From Pseudomonas putida (GTDB lineage Bacteria; Pseudomonadota; Gammaproteobacteria; Pseudomonadales; Pseudomonadaceae), in contig NZ_CP029693.1 in NCBI RefSeq assembly GCF_003228315.1, forward strand, positions 5,490,501 to 5,554,500: a stretch of 64,000 nt of DNA, in the 5' to 3' direction. Both the position numbers and the translations under genes were made by a program. Positions 1 through 7,549 of this stretch are shown piece after piece; the first letter of the stretch is position 1, and the number at the start of each line of letters is the position of its first letter. The notes under the pieces were generated by a model that saw nothing but the letters and a program-made list of their open reading frames with translations, made no database searches and was not told the DNA's origin.

Positions 1-1
1 G

Positions 2-574
2 GGTCAGACGATTCGCTTCGATGGCCGTAGTGGTTCAACGTCGACGGCGGTCGTGAGCTCGAGCAATTCAACACCGTCGTCCTCGAGTAAAACCACGGTG
101 ATTCGGCGTCCGGTCGACGGTGCTACGACCACCACGCCGGCGGTTGCACCGTCCGTCGCGAACAAGCCGGCGCCCGCACCTTTGCCGCCTCCCGGCCCAG
201 CCCCAACGGGCTGGGGATGGCCTTCTAATGGCATTTTGATTGGAAAATTCTCTTCAAACGGTAGTTTGAATAAAGGAATTGATATCGCCGGAGATTTGGG
301 ACAGCCTGTTTTAGCTGCGTCTGATGGGACAGTGGTATACGCCGGGAGTGGCTTAAGGGGCTACGGCGAATTGGTCATCATCAAGCACAGCGAAACCTAC
401 GTCAGTGCCTACGGTCATAACCGCAGGTTGTTGGTTCGGGAGGGGCAGCAGGTCAAGGTTGGACAGACAATTGCCGAAATGGGGTCAACGGGTACAGACC
501 GGGTGAAACTGCATTTTGAGATTCGCCGCCAAGGTAAACCTGTAGATCCGCTGCAATTCCTGCCACGCCGTTGA
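2..574 (+). CDS. nlpD: NlpD, LytM-domain amidase activator (3' part)
   Basis: The frame is open from the left edge, so the N-terminus (lipoprotein signal and LysM) lies outside the window; 190 codons are present. A Ser/Thr/Pro/Ala-rich linker (about residues 10-70 of the visible part) leads into an M23/LytM domain ending in LHFEIRRQGKPVDPLQFLPR. Two Zn-ligand positions of active M23 peptidases look substituted: NKGIDIAG where HxGxD is usual, and KLHFEIR where HLH is usual. This fits the known role of NlpD as a non-catalytic outer-membrane activator of the amidase AmiC during cell separation. It lies directly upstream of rpoS, as usual in gammaproteobacteria; the main rpoS promoter is normally inside nlpD. 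Confidence 0.93.
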   Translation, partial: GQTIRFDGRSGSTSTAVVSSSNSTPSSSSKTTVIRRPVDGATTTTPAVAPSVANKPAPAPLPPPGPAPTGWGWPSNGILIGKFSSNGSLNKGIDIAGDLGQPVLAASDGTVVYAGSGLRGYGELVIIKHSETYVSAYGHNRRLLVREGQQVKVGQTIAEMGSTGTDRVKLHFEIRRQGKPVDPLQFLPRR

Positions 575-678
575 TTGCTACCAGCCTGTTCCGTCGCGTA
601 GAGGGGACAGGCTCCAGCGTTGCCAAGGATAAAGGCGCCGCTTGAGCTTGGGGTCGAACTCACCAAAGGACTATAACA

Positions 679-1686
679 ATGGCTCTCAGTAAAGAAGTGC
701 CGGAGTTTGACATCGACGATGAGGTTCTCCTGATGGAGACCGGCATCGATACGGATTCGATGTCGAATGATGAAGGGGCGGCTTCACCTTCCGTTCGTGC
801 CAAATCCAAACACTCCGCTTCGTTAAAGCAACACAAGTACATTGACTACACTCGGGCGCTAGATGCCACGCAGCTGTACCTCAATGAAATCGGCTTTTCC
901 CCGCTATTGTCCCCCGAAGAAGAAGTTCATTTTGCGCGCCTGTCGCAAAGTGGAGATCCGGCCGGGCGCAAACGCATGATCGAAAGTAACCTGCGGCTGG
1001 TGGTGAAAATCGCCCGGCGTTACGTCAATCGTGGCTTGTCGCTGCTTGATCTGATCGAAGAGGGCAACCTGGGCTTGATCCGGGCGGTGGAGAAGTTCGA
1101 CCCGGAGCGCGGCTTCCGCTTCTCGACTTACGCAACCTGGTGGATTCGTCAGACCATCGAGCGCGCGATCATGAATCAGACCCGGACCATCCGGTTGCCG
1201 ATCCATGTGGTCAAGGAGCTCAACGTGTACCTTCGGGCCGCACGGGAACTGACACAAAAACTCGACCATGAACCCTCACCCGAAGAAATCGCCAACCTGC
1301 TGGAAAAACCGGTGGGAGAGGTCAAGCGGATGCTCGGCCTGAACGAGCGGGTTTCTTCGGTCGACGTCTCGCTGGGTCCGGATTCGGATAAAACCCTGCT
1401 GGACACCCTCACCGACGATCGTCCGACCGATCCATGCGAACTGCTGCAGGATGACGACCTGTCCCAGAGCATCGATCAATGGCTGTCTGAGCTGACCGAC
1501 AAACAACGCGAGGTGGTAGTTCGCCGCTTCGGTCTGCGCGGCCATGAGAGCAGTACCCTTGAAGACGTAGGTCTGGAAATTGGCCTGACCCGGGAACGGG
1601 TCAGACAGATTCAGGTGGAAGGCCTGAAACGACTTCGGGAGATCCTGGAGAAAAATGGCCTGTCGAGCGAGTCGCTGTTTCAATAA
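679..1686 (+). CDS. rpoS: RNA polymerase sigma factor RpoS (sigma-38)
   Basis: 335 aa, the usual Pseudomonas length. Region 1.2 (YLNEIGFSPLLSPEEE, about residue 60), the region 2 core (NLRLVVKIARRY; STYATWWIRQTIERAI, about 155-170), region 3 and region 4 with its helix-turn-helix (LEDVGLEIGLTRERVRQIQ, about 295-313) are all intact. RpoS directs stationary-phase and general stress transcription. The 104-bp gap after nlpD and a terminator just after the stop fit the standard nlpD-rpoS arrangement. The ATG is preceded by AAAGGACTATAACA, which holds a reasonable AAGGA ribosome site. No truncation or frameshift is seen, which is notable because rpoS is often mutated in laboratory lineages. Confidence 0.98.
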   Translation: MALSKEVPEFDIDDEVLLMETGIDTDSMSNDEGAASPSVRAKSKHSASLKQHKYIDYTRALDATQLYLNEIGFSPLLSPEEEVHFARLSQSGDPAGRKRMIESNLRLVVKIARRYVNRGLSLLDLIEEGNLGLIRAVEKFDPERGFRFSTYATWWIRQTIERAIMNQTRTIRLPIHVVKELNVYLRAARELTQKLDHEPSPEEIANLLEKPVGEVKRMLGLNERVSSVDVSLGPDSDKTLLDTLTDDRPTDPCELLQDDDLSQSIDQWLSELTDKQREVVVRRFGLRGHESSTLEDVGLEIGLTRERVRQIQVEGLKRLREILEKNGLSSESLFQ

Positions 1687-1711
1687 CAGCTTCGTATAGC
1701 TGGCAACAAAG

Positions 1712-1736
1712 AGCCCCGACTGTTCGGGGCTTTTTG
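1712..1736 (+). terminator. rpoS intrinsic terminator
   Basis: AGCCCCGA (1712-1719), loop CTGT, TCGGGGCT (1724-1731), then a T run. Flanking GGCAACAAA and TTTGTTGCC can extend the stem. It lies 25 bp after the rpoS stop. Confidence 0.9.
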
Positions 1737-1793
1737 TTGCCAGGGAGAAAACCGCTGCAAAGGCCGGAATCGCTCGGGTTTGCGGACGAGAGT

Positions 1794-1811
1794 TGTAAGC
1801 CATCGCTTACT
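1794..1811. promoter_or_regulatory. GacA-type upstream activating palindrome for rsmZ
   Basis: TGTAAG-N6-CTTACT matches the GacA-binding consensus TGTAAG-N6-CTTACA except for the last base. It lies about 170-190 bp upstream of the predicted rsmZ start, the distance known for Gac-controlled rsm RNAs in fluorescent pseudomonads. Confidence 0.85.
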
Positions 1812-1982
1812 CTTTTCGTAAGTGTTCGTTATTTTTACAGAGAGGCAGTCGGCCTGTGGTGTTGCCAGATGATTTTATGTAATTGAAAAACAAGAGAAGT
1901 TTATAAGGTTAACGGCGTGTGACAGGCTGTTTTGACCCAGAAGAGTGGTTGCTCTGATTCAGGATCGGATTAGTATCCGGGG

Positions 1983-2116
1983 TGTGTAAACGGACATGCA
2001 CACCCTTCAAGGATGAAGGGGCAAGGACATCGCAGGAAGCGATTCATCAGGACGATGAAAAGGAAACACAGGGAATAGGGAAAGAAAGTGGGCGGGTCAA
2101 ACCGCCCCTTTTTTTT
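1983..2116 (+). ncRNA. rsmZ: RsmZ, CsrA/RsmA-sequestering small RNA
   Basis: The position between rpoS and fdxA is the known rsmZ locus. The RNA would have GTGTG..CACAC, CTTCAAGGATGAAG, ATCGCAGGAAGCGAT and TCATCAGGACGATGA hairpins, each showing GGA or AGGA in the loop, then further GGA motifs in a single-stranded A-rich stretch, and end in a GGGCGG..CCGCCC terminator with eight Ts. Exposed GGA motifs bind RsmA/RsmE dimers and free their mRNA targets. A TAGTAT -10-like element at 1971-1976 places the start near 1983; the exact 5' end is inferred. Transcription should depend on GacS/GacA through the 1794-1811 palindrome. Confidence 0.92.
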
Positions 2117-2130
2117 GCCTGCAAAAAAGC

Positions 2131-2155
2131 AAAAAGGCCCTTGTGGGGCCTTTTT
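2131..2155 (-). terminator. fdxA terminator (bidirectional hairpin)
   Basis: AAAAAGGCCC, loop TTGTG, GGGCCTTTTT. It follows the fdxA stop on the minus strand; its symmetry would also end any readthrough from rsmZ. Confidence 0.85.
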
Positions 2156-2172
2156 CGGGAACGCGCGGGTAA

Positions 2173-2496
2173 TCAGCGTTCGAGGTGTTCGATCTTGTTT
2201 GGCTTGCCATCCCAGTCGGCGGAATCCGGCAGCGGATCCTTGCGCTCGGTGATGTTTGGCCAGACTTCAGCCAGTTCCAGGTTCAATGCCAGGAAGTTTT
2301 CCATACCGGCTGGGACTTCATCTTCGGAGAAGATGGCCACAGCAGGGCATTCAGGTTCGCACAGTGCGCAGTCGATGCACTCATCCGGGTGAATCACCAG
2401 GAAATTCGGGCCTTCGTAAAAGCAGTCCACCGGACAGACTTCTACGCAGTCGGTGTACTTGCACTTGATGCAGTTGTCGGTGACGACGAAGGTCAT
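2173..2496 (-). CDS. fdxA: 7Fe ferredoxin FdxA
   Basis: 107 aa starting MTFVVTDNC. The start at 2496 was chosen over an upstream in-frame ATG because GAGGAGAAAATTAGAA precedes it and ferredoxins of this family begin MTFVV. Two cysteine clusters are seen: CIKCKYTDCVEVCP (about residues 9-22) and CIDCALCEPECP (about 40-51), the pattern of a [3Fe-4S] plus [4Fe-4S] ferredoxin of Azotobacter FdI type. It is a small cytosolic electron carrier; its physiological partner is not evident from the context. It lies downstream of mutS on the same strand with a 142-bp gap, the usual Pseudomonas order. Confidence 0.96.
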   Translation of the reverse strand: MTFVVTDNCIKCKYTDCVEVCPVDCFYEGPNFLVIHPDECIDCALCEPECPAVAIFSEDEVPAGMENFLALNLELAEVWPNITERKDPLPDSADWDGKPNKIEHLER

Positions 2497-2638
2497 TTCT
2501 AATTTTCTCCTCAGGCGCGGCTTGCTGCGCCCCTTCACGTGGGGGTCGCAAGGTTCGGGAGCGATAGTCTGCTGGCCAGGCTAATAGCCAGCAGCATCCC
2601 AAACCGCGCGAGATTCTAACAGCTTGCAAGCCGGTGCG

Positions 2639-5218
2639 TTAGATCCGTGTCTTTAGTGTATAGAGCATTTCGAGTGCACGCCGTGGCGTCATGTCGTCCA
2701 GATCGAGCTTGGCCAAGTCATCCAGCACCGGGTGCGGCAGGCTGGCGAACATATCGCTCTGCAGTGGCGCGGCCGGTTTGCCTTTGGCGGGTTTGGGGGC
2801 TTCATGGGGCAGGGCAGTGTCTTCCAGGCGGCTCAAATGCTCACGGGCGCGCAGAATGACCTCGCTTGGAACGCCCGCCAGTTGTGCCACTGCCAAGCCG
2901 TAACTCTGGCTCGCAGGCCCGGGCAGCACGTGATGCAGGAACACGATGCGTTCGTTGTGCTCGGTGGCATTGAGGTGCACGTTGGCTACCAGCGGCTGAG
3001 CTTCAGGAAGGACTGTCAGCTCGAAGTAATGGGTGGCGAACAACGTGTAGGCGCGCAAGTGTGCCAGTCGCTCCGCTGCTGCCCAGGCCAGGGACAGGCC
3101 GTCGAACGTACTGGTGCCGCGTCCGACTTCGTCCATCAGTACCAGGCTGCGCTCGGTGGCGTTGTGCAGGATGTTGGCGGTTTCGCTCATTTCCACCATA
3201 AAGGTCGAACGCCCACCTGCCAGGTCATCACTGGAGCCGATCCGGGTGAAAATCCGATCGACCAGCGACAACTCACAGCTGGCCGCTGGCACGAAACTGC
3301 CGATGTGGGCCAGCAGCACGATCAATGCGGTCTGACGCATGTAGGTGGATTTACCGCCCATGTTCGGACCGGTAATGACCAGCATGCGCGTGTTGTCATC
3401 GAGGTTCAGGTCGTTGGCCACAAATGGCGTGGTCAGCACTTGCTCAACCACCGGATGACGACCCTGGGTGATGCGCATGCACGGCTCGCTGACGAAACGC
3501 GGGCAGTTCAAATCGAGGTTCAGCGCCCGCTCGGCCAGGTTGCTCAATACATCGAGTTCGGCGAGTGCCGAGGCGGTGTCCTGCAGCGGTGGCAGTTGAG
3601 CGATCAGGTCTTCGAGCAGCGCTTCGTAGAGCATCTTTTCCCGGGCCAGGGCACGGCTCTTGGCCGACAGCGCCTTGTCTTCGAAGGCCTTGAGTTCCGG
3701 CGTGATAAAGCGCTCGGCCCCCTTGAGCGTCTGGCGGCGGATATAGTCCGCCGGCGCCGATTCGGCCTGCTTGCTTGGCAACTCGATGAAGTAACCGTGG
3801 ATGCGGTTGTAGCCGACCTTCAGGTGCGACAGGCCAGTGCGGGCTTTTTCACGGGCTTCGAGGTCGATCAGGAATTGCCCGGCGTTTTCGCTGAGCGATT
3901 GCAACTCATCGAGTTCGCTGTCGTAACCGGTCTTCAACACGCCGCCGTCACGGATCACCGCTGGCGGATTGTCGATGATGGCCTTTTCCAGCAGTGCAGC
4001 CAGTTCGGGGTAGGTGCCGGTGGTCTTCGCCAGCGTTTGCAGGTGCGGTGCTTCCAGCTCGGTCATCGCCACTTGCAGCTCGGGCAGCGCACCGAGGGCG
4101 TCACGCAGGCGTGCAAGGTCTCGCGGGCGAGCATTACGCAGGCCGATACGCGCAAGAATCCGCTCGATGTCGCCGATTTCCTTGAGTTGCGGCTGCAGCC
4201 TTTCAAAGCGATAGCCGTCCAGCAGGCAGGAGATCGACGTCTGGCGTGCCAGCAAAACGCTCAGATCGCGCAGCGGGCGGTTCAGCCAGCGGGTCAGCAG
4301 GCGGCTGCCCATGGCGGTCTGGCAACGATCGACCACCGATTGCAGCGTGTTGTCGCGACCGCCGGCCAGGTTGGTGTCCAGTTCCAGGTTGCGACGGCTC
4401 GCGCCGTCCAGCACCACGGTATCGTCCAGGCGCTCATGACGCAGGCTGCGCAAATGGGGCAGGGCGGTGCGCTGGGTTTCCTTGGCGTAGGCCAGCAGGC
4501 AACCGGCGGCACCGATGGCCAGGGTCAGGGTCTCGCAGCCAAAACCTTTGAGGTCCTGGGTGGAGAATTGCTGACACAGGCTTTTAAACGCCGAATCACG
4601 CTCGAAATCCCAGGGCGCGCGACGGCGAACACCGCGGCGTTTCTCCGCCGGCAGGTCTTTCGGCCAGTCATCCGGGATCAGCAGTTCCACCGGGTTGACC
4701 CGCTCCAGTTCCGCCAGCAGGTTTTCCCAACCCTTGATTTCCAGCACGCTGAAGTTGCCGCTGGTGATGTCCAGCACCGCCAGGCCAAACAGGCGCTCAT
4801 CGCCGAGAACGGCAGCGATCAGATTGTCGCGACGTTCATCCAGCAGCGCCTCGTCACTCACCGTTCCCGGCGTGATGATGCGCACCACCTGACGCTCCAC
4901 CGGCCCTTTGCTGGTGGCCGGGTCGCCAACCTGTTCGCAGATCACCACCGACTCGCCAAGCTTCACCAGTTTCGCCAGATAGCCTTCGGCGGCATGGTAA
5001 GGAATCCCGCACATTGGAATCGCCTGCCCAGCCGACTGGCCGCGGGCGGTCAGGGTGATGTCCAGCAACTTGGCGGCCTTCTTCGCGTCCTCATAGAAAA
5101 TCTCGTAGAAGTCACCCATGCGGTAGAACATCAACTGATCTGGGTGCTGGTTTTTCAGGCGCCAGTACTGCTGCATCATCGGGGTGTGGGAGGACAGATC
5201 GGAAACGGCTTTATTCAT
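2639..5218 (-). CDS. mutS: DNA mismatch repair protein MutS
   Basis: 859 aa from MNKAVSDLSSHTPMMQQYW. A longer frame to 5326 exists, but family members begin near this Met. The mismatch-recognition motif GDFYEIF (Phe-x-Glu) lies near residue 37. The ATPase domain has Walker A GPNMGGKSTYMRQ (about 622), LMDEVGRGTSTFDG and the C-terminal dimerisation segment. MutS binds base mismatches and small loops and recruits MutL. It is the left boundary of the tailocin insertion. Full length with all motifs, so probably functional. Confidence 0.98.
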   Translation of the reverse strand: MNKAVSDLSSHTPMMQQYWRLKNQHPDQLMFYRMGDFYEIFYEDAKKAAKLLDITLTARGQSAGQAIPMCGIPYHAAEGYLAKLVKLGESVVICEQVGDPATSKGPVERQVVRIITPGTVSDEALLDERRDNLIAAVLGDERLFGLAVLDITSGNFSVLEIKGWENLLAELERVNPVELLIPDDWPKDLPAEKRRGVRRRAPWDFERDSAFKSLCQQFSTQDLKGFGCETLTLAIGAAGCLLAYAKETQRTALPHLRSLRHERLDDTVVLDGASRRNLELDTNLAGGRDNTLQSVVDRCQTAMGSRLLTRWLNRPLRDLSVLLARQTSISCLLDGYRFERLQPQLKEIGDIERILARIGLRNARPRDLARLRDALGALPELQVAMTELEAPHLQTLAKTTGTYPELAALLEKAIIDNPPAVIRDGGVLKTGYDSELDELQSLSENAGQFLIDLEAREKARTGLSHLKVGYNRIHGYFIELPSKQAESAPADYIRRQTLKGAERFITPELKAFEDKALSAKSRALAREKMLYEALLEDLIAQLPPLQDTASALAELDVLSNLAERALNLDLNCPRFVSEPCMRITQGRHPVVEQVLTTPFVANDLNLDDNTRMLVITGPNMGGKSTYMRQTALIVLLAHIGSFVPAASCELSLVDRIFTRIGSSDDLAGGRSTFMVEMSETANILHNATERSLVLMDEVGRGTSTFDGLSLAWAAAERLAHLRAYTLFATHYFELTVLPEAQPLVANVHLNATEHNERIVFLHHVLPGPASQSYGLAVAQLAGVPSEVILRAREHLSRLEDTALPHEAPKPAKGKPAAPLQSDMFASLPHPVLDDLAKLDLDDMTPRRALEMLYTLKTRI

Positions 5219-5345
5219 TGGGAATCGGAAAACTCGATGAAAGGTGTGGGACAAGGATGGGGCATCGGCCCGGCTTTTCCGCGATGGGCGCAAGATTAAC
5301 ATGGGCGGTCCGCCGGACGCAGACATGAACGCTGCACGGTCCCTT

Positions 5346-5382
5346 AATGCGTTTTTATGCGCAATATATGCAAATCAGCATT
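5346..5382. promoter_or_regulatory. ATGC/GCAT-rich probable operator upstream of the tailocin repressor
   Basis: AATGC (5346-5350), TATGCGC, ATATGCA and GCATT (5378-5382) cluster in an AT-rich stretch 27-63 bp before the repressor start. The same ATGCA/GCATT elements recur downstream of the repressor at 6249-6309. Autoregulation by the repressor is inferred. Confidence 0.5.
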
Positions 5383-5408
5383 TGTCTTCCCTGAGAAGAA
5401 CCCTCATT

Positions 5409-6152
5409 ATGCGCGTTATGCAAAAACGCAATGTTTCTACCGTCCTCAGAGCACTGCTCGACCAACACGGGATCTCCCCCACGGAGCTTCACCGTCGTAC
5501 CGGCGTGCCTCAATCAACTCTTTCGCGGATCCTCAGCGGGAAGATCGTCGATCCCTCGGATAAACACATCTCGAAGATTGCTGACTACTTCTCGGTGAGC
5601 ACCGACCAGTTGCGTGGCCGCGCGGATGTCGCGCAGGCAGCTGCTGGCGGACGCGATCAATCACATTCGGAACTCAAGGACATAAGTCTGTGGGACGACG
5701 ATACGCCCGTCGATGACGACGAGGTGTCGGTCCCCTTTCTTCGCGAGGTTGAATTGGCCGCGGGATCAGGAAGATTTGTCATTGAAGAGAGCGAGCGCGC
5801 TAGCTTGCGCTTCGGCAAGCGCAGCCTGCGCCATAACGGTGTGCAGTTCGACCAGGCAAAATGCGTGACCGTGCGTGGCAACAGCATGCTGCCGGTGCTG
5901 CGCGACGGCGCCACGGTCGGGGTCAATGCGGGTAAGTCCGGTATAGGCGACATCATTGATGGCGACCTTTATGCGATCAACCACAACGGCCAACTGCGGG
6001 TGAAACAGCTCTATCGCCTGCCAACCGGCATTCGCCTGCGCAGCTTCAATCGCGATGAGCATCCCGACGAGGACTACAGCTTCCAGGAAATGCAGGAAGA
6101 GCAAATCGTGATCCTCGGCCACGTCTTCTGGTGGGGCATGTACGCCCGGTAA
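5409..6152 (+). CDS. prtR: Tailocin repressor, PrtR-like XRE/S24 self-cleaving regulator
   Basis: 247 aa. An N-terminal XRE helix-turn-helix (SPTELHRRTGVPQSTLSRIL, about residues 23-42) is joined by an acidic linker to a LexA/CI-type S24 domain. The probable autocleavage bond is Ala118-Gly119 (VELAAGSG). The catalytic Ser159 (RGNSMLP) and Lys199 (RVKQL) are present. In P. aeruginosa, PrtR holds pyocin genes off until RecA* triggers cleavage. The start at 5409 was chosen over an earlier in-frame ATG because GAGAAG lies 10 bp upstream and the region before it looks like operator DNA; 5418 is an alternative. It is the first gene of the tailocin island, divergent from mutS. Confidence 0.9.
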   Translation: MRVMQKRNVSTVLRALLDQHGISPTELHRRTGVPQSTLSRILSGKIVDPSDKHISKIADYFSVSTDQLRGRADVAQAAAGGRDQSHSELKDISLWDDDTPVDDDEVSVPFLREVELAAGSGRFVIEESERASLRFGKRSLRHNGVQFDQAKCVTVRGNSMLPVLRDGATVGVNAGKSGIGDIIDGDLYAINHNGQLRVKQLYRLPTGIRLRSFNRDEHPDEDYSFQEMQEEQIVILGHVFWWGMYAR

Positions 6153-6168
6153 CCCATCACAGTCAGAC

Positions 6169-6196
6169 AAAACCCGCCCTCAGGCGGGTTTTTTTT
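6169..6196 (+). terminator. Repressor gene terminator
   Basis: AACCCGCC (6171-6178), loop CTCA, GGCGGGTT (6183-6190), then a run of Ts. It separates the repressor transcript from the tailocin promoter that follows. Confidence 0.9.
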
Positions 6197-6248
6197 CGCC
6201 TTCCAGAACCTGCCTTCGCCTTTGATTACGGGGTTTTTCATGCGTTGG

Positions 6249-6312
6249 TGCATTTTCTGTGCATAAATAAATGCATTAACGCATTGACTGTATATGCATC
6301 CATGCATATTCT
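6249..6312 (+). promoter_or_regulatory. Tailocin promoter with operator array
   Basis: TTGACT (6284-6289) and TATTCT (6307-6312) are separated by exactly 17 bp, close to the sigma-70 consensus. A perfect inverted repeat ATATGCATCCATGCATAT (6292-6309) fills the spacer and overlaps the -10. Further inverted pairs lie just upstream: TGCAT-N6-ATGCA (6260-6275) and AATGC-N6-GCATT (6270-6285). A protein bound here would block RNA polymerase; the adjacent S24 repressor is the obvious candidate. The transcription start would be near 6319. Confidence 0.75.
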
Positions 6313-6376
6313 TTGTCTCAAGCCGCTACACAAAGTGGCTCGAAACGAAGCTCTTTAGTTCCACCAAAAGGCAGCG

Positions 6377-6547
6377 ATGAACCGGCCTCAACGGTTCAGA
6401 GGGTTGGCAACTGACCCGGGTGTGCAGCGTAAAGCACCACAAGCAGTTATCCGGCGGGCAGGTGGGCCGCGGTCGGAGGAACAATTTGAACAGACCCGTA
6501 CCGCGCCAGTAGCGCCGAAAGGTCGACGCGAAGGACCGCATTGCTGA
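6377..6547 (+). CDS. Small Arg-rich reading frame at the head of the tailocin transcript
   Basis: 56 codons, ATG to TGA, with AAAAGG about five bases before the start. The product begins MNRPQRFRGLATDPG and carries 10 Arg and 2 Lys against 5 acidic residues, so it is strongly basic; it has no membrane segment. It is the first frame after the operator-controlled promoter, and its stop codon overlaps the start of an intrinsic terminator. I do not recognise the family. It could be a small regulator, an RNA-binding antitermination factor, a leader peptide, or not a gene at all. The position and ribosome site argue for expression; nothing in the sequence proves function. Confidence 0.35.
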   Translation: MNRPQRFRGLATDPGVQRKAPQAVIRRAGGPRSEEQFEQTRTAPVAPKGRREGPHC

Positions 6548-6573
6548 AAAGCCCGATTCACGTCGGGCTTTTT
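6547..6573 (+). terminator. Intrinsic terminator between tailocin promoter and holin
   Basis: AAAAGCCCGA (6547-6556), loop TTCACG, TCGGGCTTTT (6563-6572): a perfect 10-bp stem followed by Ts. It lies downstream of the tailocin promoter and 75 bp before the holin start, so structural-gene expression must pass it or start after it. Confidence 0.88.
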
Positions 6574-6647
6574 GGAATGCCTACCTCGATAAACGACTTT
6601 CGAATCAAGTCTCCAAATCTTTCATCAATCACTCCGGGAGGCGTGAC

Positions 6648-6998
6648 ATGACAAACGAGCAACAAGCGTTGCTGGACATGCCGATCTGGCTCGTCATCGT
6701 CCTCGCCCTGGTGGGCGGGGTATCCGGCGAAATGTGGCGCGCCGACAAGGACGGCGCCCGCGGTTGGTCCTTGCTGCGCCGTCTGGCCTTGCGCTCCGGG
6801 GCCTGCATGGTCTGCGGGGTCTCGGCCTTCATGCTGCTGTATGCCGCCGGGATGTCGATCTGGGGCGCGAGCGCTTTTGGATGCCTCACCGCGATGGCGG
6901 GGGCGGATGTGGCCATCGGGCTTTATGAACGCTGGGCGGCCAAGCGCATTGGGGTTTGCGAGGTGCCGTCACGTGACTCTCGCTCCGATCAACAGTGA
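6648..6998 (+). CDS. Tailocin holin
   Basis: 116 aa. Three hydrophobic segments (about residues 11-30, 50-70 and 76-95) and a charged C-terminal tail containing ERWAAKR fit a class I-type holin. It would form inner-membrane holes that release the endolysin encoded at 19146-19709 and so free the tailocin. The start follows GGGAGGCGTGAC. Placement of the holin at the head of the structural cluster, far from the endolysin, is typical of pseudomonad R-tailocins. The assignment rests on topology and position, since holins are weakly conserved. Confidence 0.8.
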   Translation: MTNEQQALLDMPIWLVIVLALVGGVSGEMWRADKDGARGWSLLRRLALRSGACMVCGVSAFMLLYAAGMSIWGASAFGCLTAMAGADVAIGLYERWAAKRIGVCEVPSRDSRSDQQ

Positions 6999-7027
6999 CC
7001 CCATCGACCCATGAACAGGAAGTTTTT

Positions 7028-7546
7028 ATGGCCCTAGTGATCGAAAAACCTTCGCAGCTTTTTGCCGCGATTGTCGCTGCGCTGCGCAGTTCACCATTGA
7101 GTATCAATGTCGGCAGTCGTGAGGATTTCATCGATGCAGGCGATCAGCCATGGGTATTGGTCGCCATTGAACGTAACGCAGCGAATGACCGCGCCAGTGA
7201 TGGGCGCATCGCCCACGTGCTGACGATTTCCCTGCAAACCGTGACGCGTCCCGCATACCCAAGCCTTGCCGCCTGCGACTTGACCAGCGCACTCAAGAAT
7301 CTGGTCACGGATAACCGATGGGGATTGTCGGGCGATCAATGTGATCTGCCCGCGAACCTGGACGCGATCCCGTCTTCATTGATCAACGGCACACAGGCGT
7401 TCCCTGCATGGACCCTGTCCTTCACCCAAACACTGTATTTCGGCACACCGCTGCTGGACGACCCCCTGGGCACGCCCAAATTCGCCCGCACCTGGGAAGT
7501 TTCGGACATCGACGACCCGGACCAATACACCGAACTCGAGGACTGA
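7028..7546 (+). CDS. Tail completion/terminator-like tailocin protein
   Basis: 172 aa from MALVIEKPSQLF. ATG 7028 was chosen because CAGGAAG precedes it; an upstream in-frame ATG at 6995 overlaps the holin gene. No catalytic motif, signal peptide or membrane segment is seen. The N-terminus (a helix, then INVGSREDF) and position directly before the V-W-J-I baseplate genes resemble the tail-completion proteins of P2/Mu-like phages that cap the tail end. This role is inferred from order only; the family was not recognised with certainty. Confidence 0.6.
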   Translation: MALVIEKPSQLFAAIVAALRSSPLSINVGSREDFIDAGDQPWVLVAIERNAANDRASDGRIAHVLTISLQTVTRPAYPSLAACDLTSALKNLVTDNRWGLSGDQCDLPANLDAIPSSLINGTQAFPAWTLSFTQTLYFGTPLLDDPLGTPKFARTWEVSDIDDPDQYTELED

Positions 7547-7549
7547 GCC

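Noticed and set aside
2732..5299. 855-codon open frame on the plus strand opposite mutS
   Set aside because: It is the mirror of mutS caused by high third-position GC; its product is rich in Gln, His and Arg with no domain, and mutS is certain on the other strand.
6153..6647. PrtN activator gene or P-box in the tailocin control region
   Set aside because: No frame resembling PrtN and no TTGAAC-type P-box was found; only the operator array, a 56-codon frame and a terminator.
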